A stretch of DNA of 64,000 nt from an uncultured Flavobacteriales bacterium (lineage in GTDB: Bacteria > Bacteroidota > Bacteroidia > Flavobacteriales_G > Salibacteraceae), in the NCBI GenBank assembly GCA_913057205.1, contig CAJXNO010000001.1:62001-126000 (forward strand), in the 5' to 3' direction. The notes beneath the pieces are model-generated. The model did not search any database. It was not told the DNA's origin and saw only the letters and a program-made list of their open reading frames with translations. Each line of letters starts with the position of its first letter. Positions within the stretch are counted from its first letter, which is position 1. Made by a program: the position numbers and the translations under genes. This document shows, one piece after another, positions 45,076 to 54,681 of the stretch.

Positions 45076-45320
45076 TTGAAAGAGGGAATGCTCTATAGTA
45101 TGTGTTGGGAAGATCATGAGGTGATCGAAGCGCTTGTTCAAGCGGGTGACCGTGTTGCGATGGATTGTGGGATGGCGACAGCGCTTTTATTTTGGCTATA
45201 TCCTGTGGAAGCCAACAAGATCAATGCTGCGCAAGTGATGGTTCTCAATGCAGTCATAGAATGTAGGTTTTGGGAAAGGTACTATTCTCCACCCCTTGAT
45301 CCGTTTGTAAACGGACATAC
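45076..45320 (+). pseudogene. N-terminal remnant of a DUF3419 (BtaA-like) gene
   Basis: About 75 codons resemble the start of DUF3419 SAM-dependent proteins: KEGMLYSMCWEDHEVIEALV, then AGDRVAMDCGMATALLFWL and INAAQVMVLNAVIECRFWERYY, which parallel the usual YSNCWED, GDRVLSI-SAG and AVDINPAQ motifs. The frame is open from 45025 with no ATG, and the reading continues only as antisense of the next gene. The family length is near 380 residues, so the remaining four fifths are gone. The DsbD-like gene's end probably marks the deletion junction. Confidence 0.5.
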
Positions 45321-47831
45321 CTACTCTGCCATCGTCATGCTCTTCGCTTGCTCAAAGGCATCCAAACCGCAATCGAGGAATGACTTGTATTCCTCTACAT
45401 CTGGTGTATATCCCACTGGAACATTCAAGAGCTTTTCATCCGGAGTCATCAGCACGTAGTATGGCTGACTGTTGTTGCGGAAGGTCTCCGTTTGGAGGGT
45501 CGCCCATTTGTTTCCGATGGTCTTGATCTTCTTCTTTCTTCCCGTATTGGTCTGGTACTCGAACTGATCTTCTTCCGGAAGTTCCTTTCGGTCATCCACA
45601 TAAAGACTGATCAATACATAATCATCGTTCAAGCGGTTGTAGATCTCAGGTTTCACCCACACGTTTTCTTCCATGCGTCGGCAGTTCACACACGCCCAGC
45701 CCGTGAAGTCGATCATGATGGGTTTGTTGTTCGCCTTCGCATACGCGAGTCCTTCTTCATAGTCTTTGAAGCAATTGATGTCTAGCGGACAGTTCGAATC
45801 CTTCTCATACACGCTGTAGAACAGTGGAGGAGGGAAGCCACTGAGCAATTGCAGGTTGGCGTATTTGGTGTTTGTTAGTCCTGGAAGCAAGTACACCACG
45901 AAAGCGATCACCATAGCTGCCAGGCCTTTTCTACCCAATCCGATCTTTTCGTTCGGATTGTCATGCGGGAAGCGGATCAAGCCTAGTAAGTACAGGGCTA
46001 AACCGATGCCGATCACGATCCACAAACCGAAGAAGATCTCGCGCTTCAGCAAGCCCCAATGCTCTACCAAGTCTGCGTTGGAAAGGAACTTTACAGCAAG
46101 GGCGAGTTCAACAAATCCGAGCACCACCTTCACGGTATTCAACCAGCTGCCAGAGCGAGGAAGAGAGTTCAACCAGCCTGGGAAGGCCGCAAACAGTCCG
46201 AACGGAAGCGCCAAGGCGAGGCCAAAGCCGGCCATACCTGCAGACAATTGGAAGGCACCTCCATCTGAAGTCAAGGAACCCGCCAGCAACGAACCTAAGA
46301 TCGGTCCGGTACAACTGAAGGATACGATCGCCAAGGTAAGTGCCATGAAGAAGATCCCCAAAAGTCCACCGATGTTGGATGCACTATCCACCTTGTTCGC
46401 CACTCCACTTGGAAGGGTAAGTTCATAGTAGCCGAAGAAGGAAATAGCAAAAGCTACGAAGATCACAAAGAAGGATACGTTCAGCCACACGTTGGTGGAG
46501 ATGGTGTTGAGGATCTCCGGGTCCACGCTGTCCATCAAGTGAAACGGCAGTGAGAGCAGGATGTAAATCATGAAGATGCTGAAGCCATAGAGGAAGGCGT
46601 TCATGAGTCCCTTTGCTTTGTTCTCGCTGCTCTTGGTGAAGAAGCTAACGGTAAGGGGAATCATCGGGAAAACGCAAGGAGTAAGCAGCGCAACAAGTCC
46701 ACCGAGGAATCCTAGGAGGAAAATGGATAGGTAGCCGCCTCCACCCTCACTGCTGTCGCCATGGTCTTCATCGCCACAAGCATTCATTGGGTTGTCCAAG
46801 TCAATGGATCCGATCTTCAATTGCGAAACGGCATCTCCAGCAGCAGCTGATGTTGTTGCTGAAAGGTCATCTGCTTCGATCAACTTGCCCGTAGTCGCAT
46901 CGATCGTGAAGGTGACCGATTCTGGTGGTAGGCATTTTTCATCATCGCAGGTCATAAAGTAAACCTCGCCTTCGATGTTCTCATCTCCATTGACGCGGAA
47001 GTCTTGCTCCAAGATCATCGTATTGGAGTAGAAATTTAGGTCCATCATGAAGTTTGGGTCATACTCGCTGATCATTTTACCGATCTCACGAACTTCACCG
47101 ACCTTTTCAAATGAACCTTTCAACAATGCGAAGTCCGTTGCAACAGGACCATCTTCTTCTGGCAAATCCTTGGAATACACATGCCAATGCTCCTCAATCG
47201 AAGCGATGGCTCTTACCGTGATCAATCCATCTTCTTTTTGTTCTGTATCAAACCGCCAGCTCACGGGCTGATAGACCTCCGAAGTTTCGCCCGCGATACC
47301 TTCTGTGGTCGGCACTTCCTCTGCGGTCGAAGTCGATGCGTCTTGATCGGCTTTTGTTGGCGCTGCTCCGGGCTTCAGAGCCTTTTCAATATCGAAGCTG
47401 AAGTCGATGTACTCCGGAGGCAAGCATTTGGTGTCGTCACAGGTCATGTAGGTCAACTCTCCAGTCACCTTTGCCATGTCTGCCGTGAGCTTCACCTTTT
47501 GGGTCAAGGTTACTTTCTTCTCGAACCAGGATAGTTCCATATCAAAGTTCGGATCGTACTCTTTGTGAGCCTTTGGTTCTACAATGCCATCCACCAACTT
47601 CGCTCCTGAAAGCTCGTCGAAGATTACCTCCGTAGGAATGGGGCCCATATCGCTTTCGAGCTTCGTGGCGTACACGTGCCAACCCTCCTCAATGTTAGCG
47701 GTGAACTCAAGAATAGCATGTTCATCGCCGTCTAAGCGGTGCGAAAAGCTCCATTTTACCGGATCGTAAACCTGCGCTGTCGCTTGAAAACCAATGATCA
47801 AGATCCCTATGATCGCGAATAACCTACCCAT
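45321..47831 (-). CDS. DsbD-family thiol:disulfide interchange protein with duplicated N-terminal domain
   Basis: An 836-residue protein that passes electrons from cytoplasmic thioredoxin to periplasmic proteins. After a signal peptide (GRLFAIIGILIIGFQATAQ) come two copies of the DsbD N-terminal domain, each with WHVY and a closing TCDDxKCLPPE (about residues 20-155 and 190-325). Then come eight membrane helices with the redox cysteines in LLTPCVFPMIPLTVSFF and SFSCTGPILGSLLAGSL, and a C-terminal thioredoxin domain with WACVNCRRMEENVW. The start at 47831 lies just after a -7 element; the track start at 47858 lies on it. Confidence 0.95.
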   Translation of the reverse strand: MGRLFAIIGILIIGFQATAQVYDPVKWSFSHRLDGDEHAILEFTANIEEGWHVYATKLESDMGPIPTEVIFDELSGAKLVDGIVEPKAHKEYDPNFDMELSWFEKKVTLTQKVKLTADMAKVTGELTYMTCDDTKCLPPEYIDFSFDIEKALKPGAAPTKADQDASTSTAEEVPTTEGIAGETSEVYQPVSWRFDTEQKEDGLITVRAIASIEEHWHVYSKDLPEEDGPVATDFALLKGSFEKVGEVREIGKMISEYDPNFMMDLNFYSNTMILEQDFRVNGDENIEGEVYFMTCDDEKCLPPESVTFTIDATTGKLIEADDLSATTSAAAGDAVSQLKIGSIDLDNPMNACGDEDHGDSSEGGGGYLSIFLLGFLGGLVALLTPCVFPMIPLTVSFFTKSSENKAKGLMNAFLYGFSIFMIYILLSLPFHLMDSVDPEILNTISTNVWLNVSFFVIFVAFAISFFGYYELTLPSGVANKVDSASNIGGLLGIFFMALTLAIVSFSCTGPILGSLLAGSLTSDGGAFQLSAGMAGFGLALALPFGLFAAFPGWLNSLPRSGSWLNTVKVVLGFVELALAVKFLSNADLVEHWGLLKREIFFGLWIVIGIGLALYLLGLIRFPHDNPNEKIGLGRKGLAAMVIAFVVYLLPGLTNTKYANLQLLSGFPPPLFYSVYEKDSNCPLDINCFKDYEEGLAYAKANNKPIMIDFTGWACVNCRRMEENVWVKPEIYNRLNDDYVLISLYVDDRKELPEEDQFEYQTNTGRKKKIKTIGNKWATLQTETFRNNSQPYYVLMTPDEKLLNVPVGYTPDVEEYKSFLDCGLDAFEQAKSMTMAE

Positions 47832-47855
47832 TCTTTGCTTGTATTTGTAAGTGTA

Positions 47856-47863
47856 CAAAAATA
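47856..47863 (-). promoter_or_regulatory. Bacteroidota -7 element of the DsbD-like gene
   Basis: TATTTTTG on the minus strand, 25 bases before the ATG at 47831. It fixes the shorter start. Confidence 0.6.
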
Positions 47864-47962
47864 GACAAGGCCCACGTTTGCCGTAAGAAAGCCGTCGGAT
47901 TGTTTGGATTCTTAACCTCCGGATTGGCAGCGATTTTTAACACTTCTACCGAGGATGCTATG

Positions 47963-47996
47963 AAAAAGGGCGCCCCATGAAAATCGTGAAGCGCCC
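47963..47996 (-). terminator. Rho-independent terminator after the RND efflux operon
   Basis: On the minus strand GGGCGC and GCGCCC form a 6-bp GC-rich stem around a 17-base loop, followed by TTTTT. It lies 42 bases after the RND permease stop. Confidence 0.7.
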
Positions 47997-48037
47997 AACC
48001 TACACCTACTACCCAACTAGTGAGTTTCGTTCCAAGC

Positions 48038-51000
48038 TTACAGGTGCAATTCTCGGTCGCCTGCAAGTTTGTATGCCAATCTTGTTTTCAAATAGTACAT
48101 CACGGGTACGATCACCAGCGTTAAGAAGGTCGCGAAGGTTAAACCGAAGATCACGGTCCAGCTCATCGGCCCCCAGAACATCACGTTATCGCCACCCACG
48201 TAGATCTTTGGATCGTATTCTGTGAGGAGGGAAATGAAATCGATGTTCAAGCCAATCGCAAGTGGGATCAGTCCTAGGACGGTTGTAATTGCTGTCAACA
48301 ATACCGGACGTAAACGTTTCTTTCCTCCTTCAACGATGCAATCGATCATTTCATCGATGGGCAGTTTTGCATTTTCTGGAAGTCCGAGCCGCTCTCGTCT
48401 GCGGTCCATGATCAGCTTGGTATAGTCGATAAGAACAATCGCATTGTTAACTACGATACCTGCCAGGGAAATGATACCGATCATTGTCATGATCACCACG
48501 AAATCCATTTGGAAGATAACCAGTCCGAGGAACACACCAATCAAGCTTAATACCACCGATCCAACAATGATAAATGGCGTAATGGCCGAGTTGAATTGGG
48601 TCACGAGGATCAAGAAGATCAAGAAAACAGCGATCATCAAGGCAGTACTCAAGAATGCCATTTCTTCTGCTTGGTCCTCTTGTTGACCGGTAAACTTGAG
48701 GGTTATGTCTTCCGGCATTTCATAGCCTTCCAATGTGCTCTTGATCTCCGCAACGACTTCGTTTGCATTATAGCTCTCAAGTACGTTGGAAGTGATGGTA
48801 ATCAAACGGGTTTGGTCCTTTCGCTTCACCGCGCTGAAGGTGGTCGAGTTATTCGCTTCGGCCACTGATGATATCGGAACCTGCTGGATCCGTCCATTGG
48901 TCTGGTCACGGAAGGTAATGAGCTGGTTCATCATCGCGTCTTCATCGTAGCGGAAGCGATCCTGTAGGCGGATCATGATCGGATAGTCGTCTTCACCTTC
49001 CTTGTAGCTCGATACTTCCAATCCGAACAGGGAGTTACGTAAGGTCTGTCCGATCTGTGCAGTAGAAAGATTGAAGCGACGCGCCTTTGCACGGTCGATA
49101 TCGATCGGCATCTCTGGCTTGCCCATTTCTACATCCAACTTGAGTTCTTCAATTCCGCCGATGTTGCGGTCGTTGATGAAGTTCTTCACCTCCTCGGCTT
49201 CTGTAAGCAATGCCTCATAGTCATCACCGGCCACTTCGATGTTGATCGGTTTGGCTTGCGGTGGACCAGCGGGATCTTTATCCACGGTGATCTGAACTCC
49301 AGGCGTACCTGCCACCAAAGAACGGATCTCATCCATCACCTTGTTGGTGCTTACCCCACGTCGGTACTGGAATTGTACGAAGGATACGGTGATCCGAGCT
49401 TTATGCGGAGTTGCAGCCATGGATGGACCCTCATTCGGGTCACTCGTGCCTTCACCTACTTGAGCAATGATCGATTCTACCAAGAAGTTATTTACGCGCT
49501 TGATGCCATTCTGTTCTGTGGTGTCCTGGAACTGGCTGGCGTAATCGATGATCTTGTTCTCGATGTCCTTGGTGATGATATTCACCTCCTCGATGTCAGT
49601 ACCGATTGGTGCTTCGATGAACACATTGACGTAGTTGGGCATGTTGGAGGGGAAGAAGACTACCTTCGGCATGAAGAGTCCGAGCAATATTCCTGAGAAT
49701 ACCAGCAAACCGATGGTTCCGAAGAAGTAGTAAAGCGGATTCTTTTTACGGAAAACGTGACGAAGCGTGCGCTCATACAAGTCCTCCAATGCCGGAAGGA
49801 AGGTGTTTTGAAAGTACTTCGTTCCAGGTGTCAGGAAGAATTTCGTGGTCAACACCAAGATGCCAGATAGGATGACGAGGTTTCCGAGCCAAGTCGCTGC
49901 AAACGAAAGCGCGATACCAATGGAGATCAAAATCGAAGCTATCTTGATGGCGCGTTTCGCTTTCATAGGCTTCTCTTCCAGTTTCATGTACATCGATGTT
50001 AGCACGGGGTTGATGACCAAGGCCACAAACAGACTCGATCCCAGAACGATCATCAAGGTTACCGGCAGGTAGAACATGAATTCTCCCATCAGTCCGGGCC
50101 AAACGATGAGCGGGGTAAAGGCCGCAAGCGTAGTTGCCGTAGATGCGATGATTGGCCAAGCAACTTCGCCAACGCCGTACTTGGCAGCTTCAATGGCGTC
50201 GTAGCCTTCGTCCATCAATCGATAGACATTCTCTACCACTACGATACCGTTATCCACCAGCATCCCCAGCGCGAGTACGAGAGAGAAAAGTACCATCATG
50301 TTCAAGGTCACGCCCATCACGCTTAAGATGAAGAAGGCGATGAACATAGACATTGGGATGGCGACTCCAACGAAGAGGGCGTTTCGGAGTCCAAGGAAGA
50401 AGAGCAGCACGGTGATCACGAGGATCATACCGAAGATGATGCTGTTTTCCAACTCGCTCACTTGGGTTCGGGTTTGCTTCGACTGATCCCCGGTGATGGT
50501 GATCTCGAGGTTGTTCGGGAACACATTGGCCTTCGCTTCCTCGAGTATCTCTTGGATCTGATCGGAGGCGTTGATGAGGTTCTCACCTGCGCGTTTCTTC
50601 ACATCAACCATCACCACGGGTTTGGTGTACTGTCGAGCAAAGCTCTCCGGCTCCTCATATTCGAAGGTCACTTCTGCGATGTCGCGTAGGTAAACGATGT
50701 TTTGCTTTTCCCGCTTTACGATCACATTGCCAAGTTCGTCTGGACTTTGCAAGTCACCCACCACGCGAACGGTTCTACGCATATCTCCTTGCAGCATAGA
50801 GCCTGCAGAAATGGTTACGTTCTCTTGGTTGATTGCATTCGCGATGTCATTGAAGCTCAGCTCGTTGGCCTGCAGTGCGAAGAGGTCAACGTTGACCTTC
50901 ATCTCCTTGTCTTGAACGCCACGGATGTCCACCTCGGTGATCTCCCCCAGCTTCTCGATTTTTTCTTCGAGGTACTCTGCGTATTGATTGAGCTGTTCCA

Positions 51001-51487
51001 AACTAAAGTCACCACTGAGGTTGATGTTCATGATCGGACTCAACTCGGAGATGTTGAGTTCAAAAACATTCGGGTCTGCGGGTAGATCTCGTGGGAATTC
51101 AGGGTCACCCATGGCGATATCTACCTTGTCTTTCACCTTGCCAAGGGCTTCTTCAGGGGTTACGCTGAAATCAAATTCGATAAATATGGTCGAATAACCC
51201 TCCACAGAGGTAGAGGTCATCTTGTCGATGCCCGAGATGGCCCCGATCTCTTTTTCCAGCGGACGGGTCACCAGTTTTTCAATGTCTACGGCAGAGTTAC
51301 CTGGATAGGGCGTGCCCACATAGATCTGCGGAACCACTACTTCTGGGAAGCTTTCTCGTGGCATGTTGATGTACGACACCAATCCCGCAATGATCATGAT
51401 GAACAGCACCACTAAGACCGTCATCCGGTTATTGATACTGGCGGTACTTAGTCCGAACAGTCGTTTATGGCTTTCTTTTTCTTGCAT
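48038..51487 (-). CDS. RND family efflux permease (AcrB/HAE1-like)
   Basis: A 1149-residue proton-driven pump of the inner membrane, slightly longer than AcrB. Helix 1 (MTVLVVLFIMIIAGLVSYI) and the PGNSAVDIEKLVTRPLEKEI pore segment are at the start; helix 4 carries LVLALGMLVDNGIVVVENVYRLM (split), where only one Asp of the AcrB Asp-Asp relay is kept, as in many HAE1-like homologues. Two large periplasmic loops and twelve helices are evident. A polar insertion near residues 520-570 adds extra membrane helices. It is the last gene of the TetR-TolC-adaptor-RND operon and works with the two genes upstream as a tripartite pump. Confidence 0.96.
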   Translation of the reverse strand: MQEKESHKRLFGLSTASINNRMTVLVVLFIMIIAGLVSYINMPRESFPEVVVPQIYVGTPYPGNSAVDIEKLVTRPLEKEIGAISGIDKMTSTSVEGYSTIFIEFDFSVTPEEALGKVKDKVDIAMGDPEFPRDLPADPNVFELNISELSPIMNINLSGDFSLEQLNQYAEYLEEKIEKLGEITEVDIRGVQDKEMKVNVDLFALQANELSFNDIANAINQENVTISAGSMLQGDMRRTVRVVGDLQSPDELGNVIVKREKQNIVYLRDIAEVTFEYEEPESFARQYTKPVVMVDVKKRAGENLINASDQIQEILEEAKANVFPNNLEITITGDQSKQTRTQVSELENSIIFGMILVITVLLFFLGLRNALFVGVAIPMSMFIAFFILSVMGVTLNMMVLFSLVLALGMLVDNGIVVVENVYRLMDEGYDAIEAAKYGVGEVAWPIIASTATTLAAFTPLIVWPGLMGEFMFYLPVTLMIVLGSSLFVALVINPVLTSMYMKLEEKPMKAKRAIKIASILISIGIALSFAATWLGNLVILSGILVLTTKFFLTPGTKYFQNTFLPALEDLYERTLRHVFRKKNPLYYFFGTIGLLVFSGILLGLFMPKVVFFPSNMPNYVNVFIEAPIGTDIEEVNIITKDIENKIIDYASQFQDTTEQNGIKRVNNFLVESIIAQVGEGTSDPNEGPSMAATPHKARITVSFVQFQYRRGVSTNKVMDEIRSLVAGTPGVQITVDKDPAGPPQAKPINIEVAGDDYEALLTEAEEVKNFINDRNIGGIEELKLDVEMGKPEMPIDIDRAKARRFNLSTAQIGQTLRNSLFGLEVSSYKEGEDDYPIMIRLQDRFRYDEDAMMNQLITFRDQTNGRIQQVPISSVAEANNSTTFSAVKRKDQTRLITITSNVLESYNANEVVAEIKSTLEGYEMPEDITLKFTGQQEDQAEEMAFLSTALMIAVFLIFLILVTQFNSAITPFIIVGSVVLSLIGVFLGLVIFQMDFVVIMTMIGIISLAGIVVNNAIVLIDYTKLIMDRRRERLGLPENAKLPIDEMIDCIVEGGKKRLRPVLLTAITTVLGLIPLAIGLNIDFISLLTEYDPKIYVGGDNVMFWGPMSWTVIFGLTFATFLTLVIVPVMYYLKTRLAYKLAGDRELHL

Positions 51488-51511
51488 GTTCTGTTGTGCT
51501 TAAAACAGTGT

Positions 51512-52675
51512 TTATTGGTCAACCTTGATCATATCGCCCTCCTTGATGGAGCGTGCACCTTTGTCGATCAACACCTCTCCGCCACTCAATCCTTTCAGTA
51601 CTTCAACGCGATCATCTTGGCTCATGCCGGTTTCGATCATCACTTTCTTGGCTTGATCACCTTCAATGGTGTACACGAACGACTCTCCAAGCGGCGTCAT
51701 TTGAACCAGTGAAACAGGAATCACTACCGTACTGTCTGCAACGTAGTCACGAATGGTAAGTTCACCGAGCAAGTTTGGCTTCAAAGCCTCTTTTGTGTTG
51801 TTGAGTCCAACCTTGATCTTGAATGTACGGTTGTTCGGGTTGATGAATTCACCGATGCGCTTGATCTGGCTTTGTTCGCGGTGACCTAGGCTTGGGAAGA
51901 AGACCTCAACAGAATCACCTTCTTTGATCTTGCCGAGGTAGCGCTCGGTTACATCGGATTTGATGTACATGTTCTCGTTGTTGATCAAGCGAATCGCTGG
52001 CATTTGAGGTGCCGCCATCTCGCCTTCTTTAGGCATGATCTCATCCACGATGCCCGCGAAGGGTGCCACAATGGTGTAAAGGCTGCGTTGACTCTTCAGG
52101 GTTTCAAGGTTTTCTTGAAGCGATTCATAATTGTTCTTGGCTTCGAGGTATTGGATCTCAGACCCTACCTTCTGTTCCCACAGTTTCTCTTGCTTCCTAA
52201 ACACCGTTTCGGCAAGTTTGAGGCGTGATTCCAGTTCATCGATCTGGTTGCTCACGATCCTACTATCAAGTGTCATCAATACTTCTCCTTTGCTCACGCG
52301 ATCACCTTCTTTCACGCGGATAGAGGTGATCTTGCCCCCTACTTCTGGAAAGATTTGAGCGTTTTGATCGGTTTCAACCACACCTTGAATGGTGAAGAAG
52401 TGCTCAAAGCGCTCTGGTTGGGTAGTGAGCGTTGTTACCGATGTGATGCGCAATCGGGCATTGGTATCGAGTTGGGCGATTTCCTGTTCCAAGTCTGCGA
52501 TCTGAGCGGTAAGGTCTGAACGCAGGTTCTTCAGCGAGTCTCGCTTGGCCTTCATGCTGCTCAAGTCATCGTTGGCTGCAGGTCCTCCGCATGAAGCAAG
52601 GGCAACGGCAGAGATGATGGTTATGATGGATAAACGCATGTTCAAGGATGCTTTTAAGTTGGTGACGTTTTTCAT
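51512..52675 (-). CDS. RND efflux periplasmic adaptor (membrane fusion protein)
   Basis: A 387-residue adaptor, probably a lipoprotein: SIITIISAVALASCGG is a lipobox signal. A coiled coil follows (SSMKAKRDSLKNLRSDLTAQIADLEQEI, split), then the barrel-sandwich half motifs GVVETDQNAQIFPEVGGKITSIRVKEGD (split) and APFAGIVDEIMPKEGEMA, with a second helical hairpin between them, and the beta-barrel domain. It bridges the RND permease and the TolC-like channel. The ATG at 52675 follows the TolC stop by two bases; an internal ATG at 52639 (MRLSIITI) would give a tidier signal peptide. Confidence 0.95.
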   Translation of the reverse strand: MKNVTNLKASLNMRLSIITIISAVALASCGGPAANDDLSSMKAKRDSLKNLRSDLTAQIADLEQEIAQLDTNARLRITSVTTLTTQPERFEHFFTIQGVVETDQNAQIFPEVGGKITSIRVKEGDRVSKGEVLMTLDSRIVSNQIDELESRLKLAETVFRKQEKLWEQKVGSEIQYLEAKNNYESLQENLETLKSQRSLYTIVAPFAGIVDEIMPKEGEMAAPQMPAIRLINNENMYIKSDVTERYLGKIKEGDSVEVFFPSLGHREQSQIKRIGEFINPNNRTFKIKVGLNNTKEALKPNLLGELTIRDYVADSTVVIPVSLVQMTPLGESFVYTIEGDQAKKVMIETGMSQDDRVEVLKGLSGGEVLIDKGARSIKEGDMIKVDQ

Positions 52676-52677
52676 GA

Positions 52678-54015
52678 TTAGTATTTACCAAGAGCCTTAT
52701 CGAGCTCCAGCTTCGCGTTAAAGAGTTCTTGAGAGGTACTGATGTATGCCGTAAGGGTCTGGAGGTATTGAGATTCCGCTTGCGCGAAGTCGAGGCTTGA
52801 TGCCAGGCCTTCCTTATATTTTACCTCAGTGGTTTGCTTGATGGTTTCAGCCAAGTCAAGGTTGTCTTCCGCGATCTTCAAGTTCTCCAGAGCGCTGTTG
52901 AAGTTCTGTTTCGCCGTGAGCGCCTGTGTTTTCAGATTTTGAGAAAGCATGCGCTTCTGGCTTTGTGTCTTTTCAAGTTCTAGCTTGGCTTGCTTCGTTT
53001 TGAAGTAGCGCATACCCGAAGAGAAGATGGGCACATTGAGTTGCAAGCCAACGATGGTGGTTGGGTAAAACTCGTTCTCAAACAATTCATTGAACTCTTG
53101 ACTGAAACCGTTCTGGCTGTGTGTGAAAAAAGCCGCCAGTTGCGGCATGTTCTTCGTGCGTTCGGCAGATAAGGAAAGCTTCGATAGCTCTTCGCCTTGG
53201 GTAACGGTTCGGTAGTCGATGTGGTTTTCCAGGTTGAATGCCGGATCGATGGTTTCTCGGCCGATGGTCTCCATCAAGGCGTCAAAATCGTCGGTCAGGG
53301 TAATGGCTTGATCATACGGGAGTCCCATTTGCAAACGCAGCAGTTGCTCCATTTGCTCGCGTCTGCGCAAAACCACTTGAGCTTGATACTCGAGGTTGGC
53401 GAGCGATAAACGTACTTGATCGAAATCCTGCTTCTCCATGAAACCCACTTCATACATGGATTGGGTCTCACTTACACTTTGCTGTAACGTCTTTTTATTC
53501 TCGAGCAGAGTAGTGTAGGTTTTACCAAGTGAGGCGGCTGCGAAATAGGTTTGAGCCACCATATTGCGCACCTCGATCTCACTTTTTTCTTTGGCGAGCA
53601 TTGCGTAGTTCAGATAGGCTTTGGATGCCTTGAGCCCGACAAAATAGGAGCCATCAAAAAGCAATTGACTGGCGTTGATACCTGCAGTAGCAGAGTAGGG
53701 AAGCCCGAACTGAAACTCCTGTAGGTCATTCGGGTCTGGTGCTGGAATGCCAGGAATTCCAAGGTCGAATGGAGGCGCCACCTGTACAGGGATGTCAATG
53801 AAGTAGTTGGCGGTAGCCTCACCACTGATCTGGGGCAGTCCGATCGCGGTTGTTTCCTTCACCTTGGCCTCGGATATTTCCACATCAAGGTCGGCTTGTT
53901 TCAGCTGTTCATTGTGCTTGAGCGCAAATGCGATCGCTTCTTCTAGGCTATACGATTGTGCATTTGCCACCGTGCCTACGAACAGAATGATGCATGCTAT
54001 AATGGTTGATCTCAT
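52678..54015 (-). CDS. TolC family outer-membrane efflux channel
   Basis: A 445-residue outer-membrane factor with signal peptide (IIACIILFVGTVANAQ) and the two repeated halves of the TolC fold: SLEEAIAFALKHNEQLKQADLDVEISEAKVKE (split) at the start and the second half at KTKQAKLELEKTQSQKRMLSQNLKTQALTAKQNF (split), ending in VKYKEGLASSLDFAQAESQYLQTL (split). It exports the pump substrate through the outer membrane. It is three bases from the TetR gene and two from the adaptor. Confidence 0.95.
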   Translation of the reverse strand: MRSTIIACIILFVGTVANAQSYSLEEAIAFALKHNEQLKQADLDVEISEAKVKETTAIGLPQISGEATANYFIDIPVQVAPPFDLGIPGIPAPDPNDLQEFQFGLPYSATAGINASQLLFDGSYFVGLKASKAYLNYAMLAKEKSEIEVRNMVAQTYFAAASLGKTYTTLLENKKTLQQSVSETQSMYEVGFMEKQDFDQVRLSLANLEYQAQVVLRRREQMEQLLRLQMGLPYDQAITLTDDFDALMETIGRETIDPAFNLENHIDYRTVTQGEELSKLSLSAERTKNMPQLAAFFTHSQNGFSQEFNELFENEFYPTTIVGLQLNVPIFSSGMRYFKTKQAKLELEKTQSQKRMLSQNLKTQALTAKQNFNSALENLKIAEDNLDLAETIKQTTEVKYKEGLASSLDFAQAESQYLQTLTAYISTSQELFNAKLELDKALGKY

Positions 54016-54018
54016 CTC

Positions 54019-54651
54019 TTAGAGTTGGATGTTTTCCTGTTTGACTTTCTTCCTTAAATACTTCAATCCCTTTTCACTAGCAATGCCACGGATATGATAG
54101 CGCATGAGCTCGAGGTGTATCGTTTTGAAATTGTAACGGTCTGGAGGAAATACTTGACCGTCTGAGCACATGTCCATTTTCGCCGCATAGAGTCTGGAAA
54201 TCACGTACGAATCAATGTTATTTCGATACAACTCCTGTTCAATTCCTTTCTGAATGTTGTCTTCAATACACCCGGCAACGAAGTCCGTTCGAAACGCTTC
54301 GAAGATTCCCCATGCTTTGGGATGATACTTCTGCATATCATAGTTGATCGAGGGGTGGATCTGACCGAACTTCTTGCTGATCTCTTTGGTCAGTTCGAAC
54401 AAAAGGTCGATCGCGTTGGGATACTGTTCGCACAACCGGTTGGTCAAGGCCTTTTCGTGTGCAACAATGGCAGACATCACTTGCTCAACCAAGTCGTTCT
54501 TATCGCTCACGTAGAGGTAAAGCGTTTTCTTGCTCACACCAAGTTGCCGAGCGATGTCGTCCATGGTCATGCTCTTGATGCCAAAACGCATGAAGAGCTC
54601 GGCCGTTTTGCCCAGCAATTCTATTCCACGTTCGTCCATCTCTTTCAACAT
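54019..54651 (-). CDS. TetR/AcrR family transcriptional regulator
   Basis: A 210-residue dimeric repressor. The N-terminal helix-turn-helix is FGIKSMTMDDIARQLGVSKKTLYLYVSDKNDLV (split); the rest is a ligand-binding helical domain. As first gene of the efflux operon it probably represses itself and the pump until a substrate binds. The track start at 54729 lies upstream of the promoter. The ATG at 54651 is at the predicted transcription start, so either the mRNA is leaderless or translation begins at the ATG at 54639 (MDERGIELL). Confidence 0.93.
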   Translation of the reverse strand: MLKEMDERGIELLGKTAELFMRFGIKSMTMDDIARQLGVSKKTLYLYVSDKNDLVEQVMSAIVAHEKALTNRLCEQYPNAIDLLFELTKEISKKFGQIHPSINYDMQKYHPKAWGIFEAFRTDFVAGCIEDNIQKGIEQELYRNNIDSYVISRLYAAKMDMCSDGQVFPPDRYNFKTIHLELMRYHIRGIASEKGLKYLRKKVKQENIQL

Positions 54652-54656
54652 GGCTG

Positions 54657-54664
54657 CAAATGTA
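54657..54664 (-). promoter_or_regulatory. Bacteroidota -7 element of the TetR efflux operon
   Basis: TACATTTG on the minus strand fits TAnnTTTG. It ends six bases before the ATG at 54651. Confidence 0.6.
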
Positions 54665-54681
54665 ATTGATGTATCAACATA

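Noticed and set aside
47824-48066. 80-residue minus-strand ORF between the RND and DsbD-like genes
   Set aside because: It spans a terminator and a promoter and shows no family or signal features.
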